A stretch of 64,000 nucleotides of DNA from NCBI GenBank assembly GCA_023525715.1, contig CM042009.1, positions 123,756,819 to 123,820,818 on the forward strand. The letters are read 5' to 3'. Under the pieces are notes generated by a model that was not told the origin of the DNA, did not search any database, and saw nothing but the letters and a program-made list of their open reading frames with translations. This document shows positions 1-15,026 of this stretch, piece after piece. This stretch comes from Cichorium intybus (lineage: Eukaryota; Streptophyta; Magnoliopsida; Asterales; Asteraceae). Every line of letters starts with the position of its first letter. The stretch's first letter is position 1. A program made the translations under genes and the position numbers.

Positions 1-138
1 TTCATAGAAGAAAACATAGATCTCTTTTAGGGTTGCATGTGAACTTAGGAATTTTGTAGTTCATTGATTGTATAAAACCCTTCAACTTGTACTACATCCA
101 TAACTAAAACTTGTACGAATAGTTTCATGCTAGCTAAG

Positions 139-1446
139 CAATGTTTTGAAAATCAGAGCATTATCGGTTTAATGTACAACCGATTAGATCGGTCGAACCG
201 GTACAAAAATCTGGATAACGACATTATTTCATCATAATTAATTTTAACATTATAAAAAATACAAAAAAATCTCCAAAATTAAAATATTGAACATTGAAAG
301 TTTAATTTTCAACAATTAACATCAAAATCCTATGAAAATAGTGTATAAAAAACCGAAAAGTTCACAACATCTTAGTCTTCTTTAAAGGAATCCAAATTGA
401 TACTTCAAACTCAACCAAATCATCATCAACTTCTTCATTTCCTTCGATGTCATATAGAAATTTAATCTTAACAAAAGTTAAATAAAAATGGAAGGATAAT
501 AATAATATTGATAGAATATGTAAAACACTAACATTGAGAATCTTGTTATTGAAAAGTTGTCGATTCATTGTTGTTTGGTGGCTCTTCGTCAAGCATATTT
601 TCTAACTCGTCATAATTTAACTCTCCTTCTAGTACTTTATCGACCCATGAAAACACCTCCCGTTTCTAACAAAAACTTTCTTGATCATTGAAGGATTGGA
701 TTTAGCAAGTAAGTTGCAACATGAAGACTCTTATGCAACATCCTATAACTTTCTTGATCATTGAAGGATTGGATTGAGCAAGTAAGTTGCAACATGAAGA
801 CTCTTATGCAACATCCTATCATATCGATCATCAATGATATTGGTATAAAACTTGTATAAAACTTTTTCTTTGTGAAATAGTGTCTTAATCCCCCTTTTTT
901 TCCCCGTAAATTCCTTAGTAGACATAACCTAAAAAAAAGTAAATATCATTAAAAAAATGTAAAACAAAGTTAGAAAGAAAGAATTTATACCTAAAGCATG
1001 TTTCTCATCTAAATCACAAAGACATAAAAGTCTCAATAGTTGAGTCATCATCTTTACTATGGCCAAACAGTTAATTAAAAAAATATTTCATCCAATATTA
1101 TCAACTTTAACTTCTTTCGCTTTTGCCAGTTTGAAGACTTTTTTATAATATGTGGAGGTGATGAAGAACGAGCGGAGAGTGGAGATGGCAATGAGTTCTC
1201 ACTTATCTCAACTTAGGTTAAATTTTAAAATACAAAGTTTTTATTAAAAATAAATATTAGTAGTATAAATCGGTTATTGAGTGGTTAGACCGATAGTTTT
1301 CTATGTGGTTGGACCGAGGCTTTTTCATGAACCAGACGGTTTTCACAGGTTCATAAACAAGTCATTTTAAGGCGCTAAAAATAGATAACCAGACTTCTTA
1401 GTTCAACCGATCACCCAGTTGGTTCGGCCTGGTTTTCAAAAGCATG
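139..1446. mobile_element. Non-autonomous inverted-repeat DNA transposon, hAT-like
   Basis: The two ends are imperfect inverted repeats: the left end reads caatgttttgaaaatcag and the right end, reversed, reads catgcttttgaaaaccag. Behind each end lie several copies of an accggt/cggtt motif (around 165-200 and 1265-1430), the pattern of subterminal transposase-binding repeats. No transposase frame is present. I could not find a convincing target-site duplication, so the superfamily call is inference. Confidence 0.4.
677..822. repeat. 73-bp tandem duplication
   Basis: Two head-to-tail copies of about 73 bp begin at cttgatcattgaagg (near 680 and 753). They differ by one base (ggatttagc versus ggattgagc). 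The repeat lies inside the hAT-like element and looks like a recent local duplication. Confidence 0.85.
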
Positions 1447-3413
<1,967 letters not shown>

Positions 3414-4409
3414 ACACACACACATTGTCAATATATGTATGTGTTTTGTGTTAGTCATGAAACAAAATGAAAGGAATCCAGGGGTAGATAATTCACTTCT
3501 ATATGAAGTTTGATTCTAGAGACAAAGAAGAACAAGACATCATCAATAATATTTACAAATTTTATGTGGTTCATCGCCAGTCTTGTTTCTTTATCCCTCA
3601 CTAACAGACTGTTAGGAATATACCAACTAACATAACAAGTTATTAACATAGTTAATAATGCATATGCTTATTGTGCTACACACAAAGTACAATCCAAGTT
3701 CTAAAAGGAAAAAATAAATATATAAGGGGCTATTTTATTAATTCATATTTAATTAGGTGGCTTAATCAGAAACTCGAAAAGTTAAGAGACATAATACGTA
3801 GGTAATATATGGTTAAGTAGTCACTATATATTAATCAATATCAATTTATATTTATCATGTTCTTTGAATTTTAAATAATTTATTGATCGAAAAGTAAGGG
3901 GATAATATAAATACCTCTCCCTTTTGGCTCCTTCCTTCACACACCACCAACAGAGATAAATAGAGAACAACTTCTATTCCCAATTTTGAAAACCTACCTA
4001 TAATGTTTGTTCTATTTCTGGAGATTCAACAGTTAGGTCGCCTTGATTTTTGGATGGTGACTTCACAACATAGCAACATTTTGTATGGTTGGATTCAGTA
4101 GATCAGATTCGGAGGCTTAAGAATTGATTCTCTAGTTTGTTACTGGACAACACCCAAGAGAGGTAAACACATAAAATACTACTTTTAGATTAGTTGTTGA
4201 TTGTATTCGATGAACATAGATCATCTTTGTACTATGATGGTTGAATTATTATATGCTTCCGTTGCTAAACTTTGAGTTTTGACAGTCATCATAATCCACC
4301 AATGATATTAGATCCTTTTGTTCATGATTACTTGCACATCAAGAAATTGATTTTTTTCTTGAAATTGATTATGTATGACCTTTTACAAACAAAAGGAAAA
4401 TTATGTGTG
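3414..4409 (+). other. Intergenic with a promoter-like stretch
   Basis: No coding frame is convincing. A TATA-like run (aatataaatacctctccc, about 3904-3921) is followed about 30 bp later by a pyrimidine/ACC-rich stretch resembling a plant transcription start and leader (3940-3980). It could start a non-coding transcript or be a leftover LTR promoter. I cannot identify a product. Confidence 0.3.
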
Positions 4410-4414
4410 TATAT

Positions 4415-5906
4415 CGATCGCAATCGTTGATGCAACCAAAAATAAACCTTATTACCACCAATAGATAGGGCAAATAAGGTAATATCCCGGAAGTTCGGGA
4501 TCAAACTATTGTGTCAAACGGTTGTGACAGAAATACAAGCTAGCAATAATGTCACGATTAAAGCTAGACACTGTAAACTCTATACTAAAACTATTTAAAC
4601 AGAAAATATCAATAACCCAAATAGGATACTTACGCATCAATATCAAATAGTCAAAACACGCGTGTTTTTCTTCCTTTAAGTGTCGATTATGAAAACCTTA
4701 ATTTGTCATCAATACACGTGGGCACAAAGTATGTTAGTCCACTAACTGTCTTACTCTTGGTTGTAGGACTCGACACAACTAGTGATTTAGCAATATCGTG
4801 TCTTACACTTATCAAATACAAATCCATATGTTTAAATTCACAAGTTCGGCATAATGTATGTCCACTCAACCAATCGTCTTAATCCATATAGTTAATGAAC
4901 TCGGCACGGCTGGTGAATGCCAATACAATATCTTCGTTATAAAATGAAACACATTAAAGAAACCAACTTTAATTACCATGATAGAAATCAGATTTATAAA
5001 CCAACTGATAACTAAAATTGAATGGCACAGAAGTAATAATTAGAGCCTGCTTATCATGTTATCTTGAACATCCCCTTAAGCAACCCCAAAAGGTTTTAGC
5101 CTTCCATTGTAGGGAAAACACAGGAACAAATTATTGAACAATAAAAACATATAAATAAAACCAAATGATAACTTAGATTCATAATCAATAACTGTTTAAC
5201 CAAATATTCAAAACAAGAACGTCACAGTAACTTGATTCCCCTAGATCTAAGAAACAAATCTGGTCAGCAGTCAAATGATTCTTTGCCAGATGTAACTAAA
5301 AGAGACACAGTGCTTAGAGCAATCTAAAAGGTTAGGAATTCCATAAACACTTAAACAAAGCTTAAAACCCGAATTAGGGTTGTATATGGACAAACTAGGG
5401 TATGGAATCCCTTTGGAATGTGTGAATAGTCGTGGAAAGTTGTGCCAACCATTGTGTATGATGCACTAGCCGTCTGGAACCCGACTATTTATAGAGTTGA
5501 AATGAGGGAAGATAGCATCGGTAACTATAGTAGATAGTGCCGCTATCTAACTAAATTCCCGATAAATTGCATTACCAGGTCAAATCATAGTGTCACTAAA
5601 TATCTCCCTTAGTGTCATTAAGTTGTCACAGAACCACTACTTATCTCCTGATAGCGTCGCTATCTGTCTTCGAATAGCATCACTATCTTCTGATAGCATC
5701 ACTTTCCTCTGATAGCATCACTATTTTCATTCTTCATTTGTTTTCTTCGATTTTGCTCTATTATGTGTCTTTTTCTGGCGATTTAGCATGATTCTTGTCA
5801 CAAGCAACTTCCAAGGAAAGTAAGTGTATTCAACCCATTTTTGTGATAGTTATTGATCTAAAAACCAACTATCACACAATTTATATAAAATAAAAGCATG
5901 ATATCA
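4415..5906 (-). repeat. 3' LTR of the Athila-like element
   Basis: Matches 9176-10673 along its length with scattered substitutions. It contains a cluster of gatagcRNYgctatc-type palindromes (about 5640-5730). A polypurine tract (minus strand AGTGTGGGGTG, about 5907-5921) lies immediately upstream in element orientation. Confidence 0.88.
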
Positions 5907-8390
5907 AACACCCCACACTTGGACACTGCTTGTCCCTAAGCAAACCAGAGTTTTTCAACCATTAAAATCGTTCTTTTAACAAGCTTCCACACAGATCACC
6001 GATAATCAAGATAATCAACACAAACAAAATCCAAATGTATACCGGTGTCATACAGATATATGTGTGTGGGTCCATTTTAACTGTTCATACCCTAATTGCT
6101 ACCCATTCCCGTAAGCAACAAGTCTCTAGTGTGCTAATCACTCATTTTTGCATCCTATAGAACCATACCCTTCAAAAAGAATTCCTTAACCTCAAGTATT
6201 ATTGTTACATTCCCAAAATTACCTTTGCACTCGCATATTTATAAAAAAATTGCATACTTTCCTTATGATATTTATTTTACTTGTATAGCTTATGCAAAAT
6301 TTTAAATATTTGTGTGTAAGTTACCTATGCCACACTAAGTATTACCTTTGGCTTTAACTTTCTCTCACCTTTGGGACTCGTGACTTTCAATGGAACTCTT
6401 GATTAGAAATTTTCAACTCAATATTGTACAAAGTCTACTCATTTAAATTATAAAGGCCACTAAGGAAGATTCATGACTTTCTATGGTACCAATGTAACGA
6501 GCTTTCAACGACATTATCCCAGACCATACGATATTAGGTAATGAGGTGCATTAATGCCTGTAGGCCACCCTTTTCGAGTCTACCGGCTCGAATACCATAG
6601 GCCACTGATTGAACTTTTCTCTAGAGCCCCAATCTTCTGGTATTTCTGCACTTTGGCATTTAACATTTAAGCACTTTAACTTTCTTCGATATTTTCTTGT
6701 TTATGCATAATTATTTATTTTATTGAGGCTTTTCCTTAGTTCAGTGACAACATAAGCTCCGTACTGTAAGCAATTAAAAACAAGAAAAAAGAAAGTGAAG
6801 AAAAAGGAACAGACTCCCCTAGGATAGAGCGGTGGGATGTGTTTGCCGACAACTGACCCATGGTTTTTGGATTTCATGGTGAAACATGAATGAGCACTCA
6901 TTTTCTCGACCTTGTGTTGAACCCGACCAAAGACTAATTCTATTAAGCTCCCCAATGGATCAGAGCTCAGGATCATGCAACAGTTGAAGCATTGCACACA
7001 AAACATGGTGTAGGGGCACAATGGCCCCATACTTGTTTTGGTTTCAATCTCTAACGAATGGTCGATGCTTCCCCATTAGTCGACCAAACAATATCAATCA
7101 TGTTGGAATCGTCCATACTGAGTAACCTAACATCTCGGAACATTCACAAACATAACAGCATCACAATCATATACACATGTTACGGTTATACAAAAAGTAA
7201 TAAAGTTAAATACAGAAATAAAAAAGAAAAACATCAAACTAAAAAGTACAAAAGATCACTGCTCGTCCTCATGTATGTCATGGCTCCAGACGGGCCAATC
7301 CCTCCCTGATCTGTAGCGAGAAATGGGCATAGAAGTGCGAGACCACTAACCGATAAGATCTTAATCATAATAGCTGGCACCCAATGAAGCTGGTCCACAA
7401 TCACCGTCGGGTGGCTTCTATCCATGCATGTGCTACTGTAAGTTCACGCAACATGGTCTAAACATCTATAGGCTTTGGCGGCTACCGTTGGGTCTCAGGC
7501 TCTACTCACCTGTGCCTTTGGGACCTCGCTTCCTCTACATTTGGCTCAATATCCTCGTCTGAACCTAATTGCAGCTTGATTCGCAACTGAAGTTAGCGTT
7601 GCTATAAGCTCCACTTATCATCGCTAAGTGTCACGAGGCCCACTGGTACATCGGGCTTGACCTTTAGATAGCGTCGCTATGTAGAATCCTTAGTGGCGCT
7701 AGCTTACCTGTTTACCTTTTTGACCTTGATTCTACCACCCCACACTTGGGCTGTACCACATCTTATGATAGATGACAAGCAATGACAATTCAAACAATAA
7801 GTAAAAAAAAGTTCTCAACCAAGTAAATACATGAAAAATAATATGTCTTTAAAATTTAAAACATCGGGCTGCCTCCCAGAAGCGCTTCTTTCTTTTGGTA
7901 TTTTAGCTGGACCTTTCCACCTGAAGTGGTGACTACGGCGGGTCATATGTCCTCTAGCTTCCTTGAAATCTAGCCATAATCCCTTCTAACCATGTGTTTT
8001 TAATTCTACCACAAAAATGCTTAAACCTTGTTTGGAACAACCACCTACGATTCTTCCCTCAAATACTTTTCTTTAGCGGCCGCTTGATACCATAGAGTAC
8101 GCTTATTTCTGGCTCCCAAGCACATCTTGTATTGTGCCTACCATGTTGTACGTGTCTCCTAAGGTGGGTACCACCTACATCCAATGTTTTTGACCTATAG
8201 CAAAGAAATTTTTTCTCCAATCGGTTGTAGTTTCGGTGAGCATATTTGCGGTATGCTCGTATATATCATCATTAATTATGTTAATTACACCCAATTTACC
8301 ACTTATTGGAGGATCGTTAGTGGGTCCCAGTCTTTGCTCACATTCTTCAACTATCACATCAGCCACATCTTTTTGACCACTATCAAAGGT

Positions 8391-8828
8391 CTAGATGGGT
8401 GCCAAAGATGGACAACCGATGATGTCCTGCAATTGTTTAAAATCGCTCACTTCCAGAGCTTGTGTTTCAACCTTTTCAGAAATTGTGGGGTCCTCCCCAA
8501 CCGTAACTAGTTTCGACACATGTAAAATTTCATTTAATTCATCAATCTCCATCACCACTTCCATTTTTTCGACCATCCTCTCAGTCTCATGATCGTTTAA
8601 CGATGCATAATCCTCCACCACAACCTCATATTCGGGTGGTGTAGGTTTATGCACAATGGTATTAATGTAGAGAACACTTACCTCATCTGCTGACATACTG
8701 TTCGTAGGGTTGCTTGATGCTTGTTGATTCAACTGCCTTGCTATTTGCTCCAAATGACCTTCAATCACCGAAATTGAGTTGGAGTTGTTTTCTGCCTTGC
8801 TGAAGGTTTCATTCAACATGTCCAACAT
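8391..8828 (-). pseudogene. gag remnant of the Athila-like element
   Basis: An open minus-strand frame of 145 codons ending at 8391. Its first third (a leucine/glutamine-rich helix with a motif IEGHLEQIARQLNQQA) resembles the coiled C-terminal part of Athila/Tat gag, the segment before the zinc knuckle. The rest is acidic and unassigned. There is no zinc knuckle and no nucleocapsid-like basic tail, so this is at best a partial gag. The neighbouring interior (5922-8390 and 8829-9150) has no further recognisable domain. I infer the identity from position between PBS and PPT and from this weak resemblance. Confidence 0.5.
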
Positions 8829-9154
8829 TTGATCTGACTACATGCTGAATGAATGATCATCCGGTTCTTGGTCGTCTAGGAAATATGCCACGTCGTGGTG
8901 TTCGTTTTGAGTCAAATTCTTGGTCCACCACCAATTATCATCAGATGACTCATTGTATGAATCATTATCGTATTGGCTGTAAACCAAATTTTCATTCTTC
9001 AACCACATGTCTTGATTAATGTATATGTATTCCTAGATTTTCAGAATGTGCATACACCGGTGTGCTACACAACAAACATGTAAACTAAAAATAAAATAAA
9101 CCTAAAAGAAAACCAAAAGAACAAAACCCCTCAAACACAATAGTTAGACATACT

Positions 9155-9174
9155 ACCCGACAATGGCGCCAAAT
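9155..9174 (-). other. Primer-binding site of the Athila-like element
   Basis: The minus strand reads TTGGCGCCATTGTCGGG just inside the 5' LTR. TGGCGCC followed by a GTTGCCGGG-like run is the tRNA primer site common in Athila, Tat and Ogre lineages. Confidence 0.85.
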
Positions 9175-9175
9175 T

Positions 9176-10673
9176 TGATCGCAGTTGTTGATGCAAAAAA
9201 AATAAACCTTATTACCACCAATAGATAGGGAAAGTAATGATCGAATCCATGGAGTTCGGGGTCAAACTATTGTGTTAAGCAGTTTGTAAGATAAATACAA
9301 GCTAGCAATAATGTCACTGTTAAAGCTAGACACTGTAAACTCTATATTAAAACTATTTAAAACAAAAAATATCAATAACCCAAATAGAATACTTCCGGAT
9401 CAGTATCAGATATTCAAAACTAGCGTGTTTTTCTTCCCTTAAGTGTCAAGTATGACAACCTTAATTTGTCATCAATAACCTTGGGCACAAAGTATGTTAG
9501 TCTGTTAACTGTATTACCCCTCTGATTGTAGGACTCGACACAACTAGTGTTTTAGCAACACCGTGTCTTACACTTATCAAATACAAATTCATATGTTTAA
9601 ATTCACAAGTTCGACATAATGTATATCCACTCAACCAATCGTCTTAATCCATATAGTTAATGAACTCGACACAACTGGTGAATGTCAATACACTATCTTA
9701 GTTATAAAATCAAACACTTTAAAGAAACCAACTTTAATTACCAATGTAGAAATCATATCTATAGACCAATCGATAAATAAAATTGAATGACACAAAAGTA
9801 ATAATCAAACCCACTCATCATCTTATCCTGAACATCTACGGAAGTAACCCTAAAAAGGTTTTATCCTTCCATTGTATGGAAAACACTGGAACAAATTATT
9901 GAACAATCAGAACATATAAATAAAACCAAATGATAATATAGATTCATATTCAATAACTATTTAACCAAATATTCAAAACAAGCAACGTAACGGTAACTTG
10001 ATTCCACTAGATTTAGGAAACAAATACGGTCAAGAGTCGAATGATTCATTGCCAGATGTAAATAAAAGAAACACAGTGCTTAGAGCAATCCCAAAGGTTA
10101 GGAATTCCATAAACACTTAAACGAAGCTTAATAACCCAATTAGGTTGTATATGGACTAATAAGGTATGGAATCCCTCTTAATGTGTGAATGGTCATGGGA
10201 GGCTGTGCCCATCGTTGTGTGAGATGCCCTAGCTGTCTAAAACCCGACTATTTATAGAGTTGAAATCAAGGGAGATAGCTTCGCTAACTTCAATAGATGG
10301 CACTGTCTATCTAAGTAACTTTATGATAAATCGCATTGACTGGTTAAAGCATAGCACCGCTAAATGTCTCGCTTAGCATCTCTAAGTTGTTATAGCACCG
10401 TTAGTTATCTTCTGATAGTGTCACTATCTGTCTTCCAATAGCATCGCTATCTTCTGATGGCATCACTATCCTCTGATAGCATCGCTATGCTTGTTTTTCA
10501 TTTGTTTCACTTCGATTCCGCTCCATTTTGTGTCTTTTCCCCGCGAATTAACATGATTCCTATCACAAGCAACTTCCAAGGAAAGTAAGTGTATTCAACC
10601 CAATTTGTGATAGTTATTGATCTAAAACATACCATACATCGTACAATTTATCTTAAATAAAAGCGCGATATCA
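9176..10673 (-). repeat. 5' LTR of the Athila-like element
   Basis: Partner of 4415-5906. In element orientation it runs from TGATATC at 10673 to GATCA at 9176. It carries the same palindromic gatagc/gctatc cluster (about 10415-10490). Confidence 0.88.
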
Positions 10674-12229
10674 TATATATTGAATATTGATGGTTTTAAA
10701 TAATAATTAAAATGATTTTTTAATAACATTGGATTTTTTTATGTTTCATGGATGTTTTGATTCTTTCGTATGAGTTCTTTTGGATGATTTTGGCATAAAA
10801 TCATATGATTAATCATATGGAATGTGTTTGTATGTTTAATTAAATCTCCATGACATAGTAACATATAAGCAAATATTAATTACATTAATTGTCAAATTGC
10901 ATTAAAATTGATCTTTATCAAAATATTGCTTAAAAGCATGTTTTTGACACATCATGCTAATGCATCTGGTTTGGTCTTTTTGCGATAGTTGTTGTTGTTG
11001 GGGAAATTGATGTTAATGATTCTAATGTTGATGTTGATGAAATAAATCTGATTTTTGCGACATATTTACCGTCGAAAAAATTATGTTGCTGGTATTGATG
11101 TCGATGCTATTGCGACACTTCTGATTTTGTGTTGAATAAGTGATGTTGTGACACTTTTAATTAATTGTCGTAGCATCTGATACAAAGAAAACATCAGAAG
11201 TTTGATTTTTATGGATATGTTAACATATTGGCTCTATTGGACCTATGTTTATGATATTTTGGTTGTTTAGATTTGGTAACTATTTTGCACGACCCGTATG
11301 TCCTTATTTTTCTATGTAATGTAATTTTTTCGTTTGTATTTATACATTAGACTAGAAATTGAAAAAAAATGTATTGCCGAAAATAATTTATAAATATTGA
11401 AATTGAAGAAAACCAAACAGGAGTCATTGGCGATCGATGTCTTGGTGGGTGTCCATCTAAGTGTCAAGACCGTGGTGGCGTTTCATGGAGTCGACATGCC
11501 ACTTTATTGTTGTTTTGGTCTTAGAATGACCATGTTTTTCGGGTATTGGCTCACCAGAAAACACATATGAATAAAGCAATCGTTACTATTATTTACACTT
11601 GTGGTTGTTTATTATTTTATGATTTGTCTATATGATTGCATGATAGAAATTCTTTAAGTTAAAACTAAAACATAACTATTGTTAATGAATAATGATATTT
11701 GTAAATTTAAATTGGAAAATTATAAAAATGTTTTTATAAAAGTTTTAAAATTGTTTTAAAATAATCTTTTACCAAAGATCAAAATTTTAAATGTTTTAAC
11801 TAATAACAACGAACCCCGGTTTCAAAATGTAAATCTCATGAATTCCATATTGAAAGATACAATTGAAATAATAATTATTTGGCGTGGAAAAATGCAAAAG
11901 TCAAACGCATCAATTAGGATTTATGGATGGTGATGTGATGTTCATGATAACCGGGAGTCTTGGGCTAGATATCATGTGTTTCGTTATGGTCGATTTATTA
12001 TCTAGACTTGTAATCCACACCAAACTTGTCACAAGAAAGGATAAATATGGAAGTGATGAAACGTGCCAAATGACATAATGGATGTAAAACGTGGATCTTA
12101 GCCTTGCTTTAAAAAATTAGATAATTATTTTTTAAGGATAATAACCAAATCACTAATATAAAATCTAATTTTATAGATGTCGTTGAACCAAAGTTTGTCT
12201 TTGACAAAAAAAAATCACTATGAAATCTC
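10674..12229. other. Intergenic, nothing firmly identified
   Basis: AT-rich sequence without a supported gene. Between about 10980 and 11180 there are several tgcgacac/gtgtcg-like motifs that might be the worn subterminal region of a CACTA element, but no ends can be defined. Confidence 0.5.
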
Positions 12230-12237
12230 CTAGAAAA

Positions 12238-13110
12238 AGATAAGCTTGATGGTATGAACTATGTTCACTAATTTCAAAACTTAAGAATAGTGTCAAGTTT
12301 TTGAAAAAGCTCCATGCCAGCCATTCAGGAACTTGTTCTTATGATCCTCCATATGGATCCACTAGGGTAGGAAAGACAAGTATGAAAGATGTTTCAACAA
12401 CTGAAATGAGGTGTCATGCCTCATGTTAGCCACCATGATTCTAGAGTTCCAAACGATCTTAGAACATATTGGTGTGTATGGCATGATCAACCAGCTTAAG
12501 GACATTTTCTACGGTCGGGTTAGATTGAGTGATTTGAGATCATGAAAGCCTTAATAGGATAAAAACTACGGGAGGGAGTTAGTGTTAGTATCTACGTCTT
12601 GAAAATAAATGTGTATATTGAGTAGTTGTAGAGGCTAGGCTTTCATATAAGTCAGTAGTTTGTCATATATTTAGTCTTGAACTCATTGATTGGTTTATAT
12701 GGTGAGTTCGTATTGACCTATAACATGAACAACACGGAGATGCCTTTCTTTGCATCTCATGGCATGTTGAAGACAGAAGAGTCTAACATGGCTAAATCCA
12801 AATCATCCAATATTGCTACTCCCAAAGGAGGCATCAAGAAGTAAAAGTGAAACTCGTTGAAGGGAAAGCCTAATTTTGAGATACATCAACCTAGGAACCA
12901 TAAGGAAGTATTTTGTTTCAATTACATGGAAACAACACATTGAGGGTGTAGGTGTACAACAAATCTAAAGAAGCTATAAAAGCTTAAATCCAAGGGGCTT
13001 ACGCTTCAAGTATATTTAACTTCTTAGAACTTCTACTTCTAACTCTTGAGGACATAGGGTGTTGTAGACATTTTTACAAATGTGCAAGGACTAAAGGGAA
13101 GTAAAAAAGT
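12238..13110 (+). pseudogene. Decayed Ty1/copia gag to protease fragment
   Basis: Translating short stretches in shifting frames gives a recognisable Copia gag order. First comes a motif like KLDGMNYV, then a leucine-rich stretch near 12418-12510 matching the LMLxTMxxxxQxxLExxGxYxM part of gag, then a YGEFVLTYNMNN motif near 12690-12740. Near 13000-13090 there is a worn equivalent of the protease start. Many stops and frameshifts separate these pieces. No LTR is assignable to it. The identification rests on my reading of the translated motifs. Confidence 0.55.
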
Positions 13111-13175
13111 TGAGACATTAAGAGCCAAACCTGATCATGGATAACGAGCAAATTGTTGTTGTCGATAGGGTTATG

Positions 13176-14396
<1,221 letters not shown>

Positions 14397-14411
14397 GACA
14401 AATATTTAGTT

Positions 14412-14554
14412 ACAAGTTGGGGCTAGCCCACTTGGCTAACAAGGTGATTACTAACAAGAAGGTCATGGGTTCAAACCCTGGCACTAACATAACAAGGAGT
14501 AGTTTAGGAGTAGGAGTAGGATAGATTTGCCGTTCAAAAAAAAAAAAAAAAAAA
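14412..14554 (+). mobile_element. tRNA-derived SINE with poly-A tail
   Basis: A 143-bp unit with a box A-like sequence (agcccacttggctaacaag), a box B-like sequence (gggttcaaaccc, near 14466) and a 19-base A tail (14536-14554). It is flanked by a perfect 15-bp TSD, gacaaatatttagtt, at 14397-14411 and 14555-14569. The internal polymerase III promoter would drive it, and mobilisation needs a partner LINE. The perfect TSD indicates a fairly recent insertion. Confidence 0.93.
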
Positions 14555-14569
14555 GACAAATATTTAGTT

Positions 14570-14913
14570 TATAATTTAAGATGGAAATCCGTTCTAACGT
14601 TTAGTTTCCGAGTCCCACCTAAGGAGAGAAAAGAAGAAGAAATTGTGATCCTGTAAATTCTTTTTTGGAATGATTTGGTTAGAAGATAAGGAACGTAAAT
14701 GATTGATTTTCATTTATAATCTTCCTACCAAATTGAAGGGATTTGGAGAGAAGGGAATCGTCTCCTAATGTAAGTCATGCCATGTTTGCAAAATTACCTT
14801 TCAAATCATATTATAAATCGATATCGTAACCAATAGATAAACAATGCATTCGCATAATCATCTAAGTCAATTGATGCACCATCTCGTCCCTGCCATAATC
14901 ACATGTACCCTAG
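14570..14913. other. Intergenic, nothing recognised
   Basis: Unassigned AT-rich sequence between the SINE and the older inverted-repeat element. Confidence 0.6.
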
Positions 14914-15026
14914 GCATTTATCGTGGTAAAAAATCAAATATCGGTGAGGGATCGAGATTTGAGATATCGGTTCTTGCGGTGAAATATCAGTGATATATCA
15001 TTATAAAAAAACACACACACACACAC

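Larger units (their letters stand above)
4415..10673 (-). mobile_element. Non-autonomous Athila/Tat-like LTR retrotransposon, complete
   Basis: Two near-parallel copies of about 1.5 kb flank a 3.3 kb interior. The whole is bordered by a 5-bp TSD (tatat at 4410-4414 and 10674-10678). On the minus strand the LTR starts TGATATC and ends at GATCA (one copy mutated). Next to the inner end of the right LTR lies a primer-binding site of the TTGGCGCCATTGTCGG type, typical of Athila/Tat/Ogre elements. The interior has a gag remnant but no protease, reverse transcriptase or integrase, so it would have depended on a partner. The LTRs differ at many positions, so it is not recent. Confidence 0.88.

Noticed and set aside
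3900..4200. A microRNA or protein gene behind the promoter-like stretch
   Set aside because: I saw no stable long hairpin and no coding frame; only the TATA-like context is supported.
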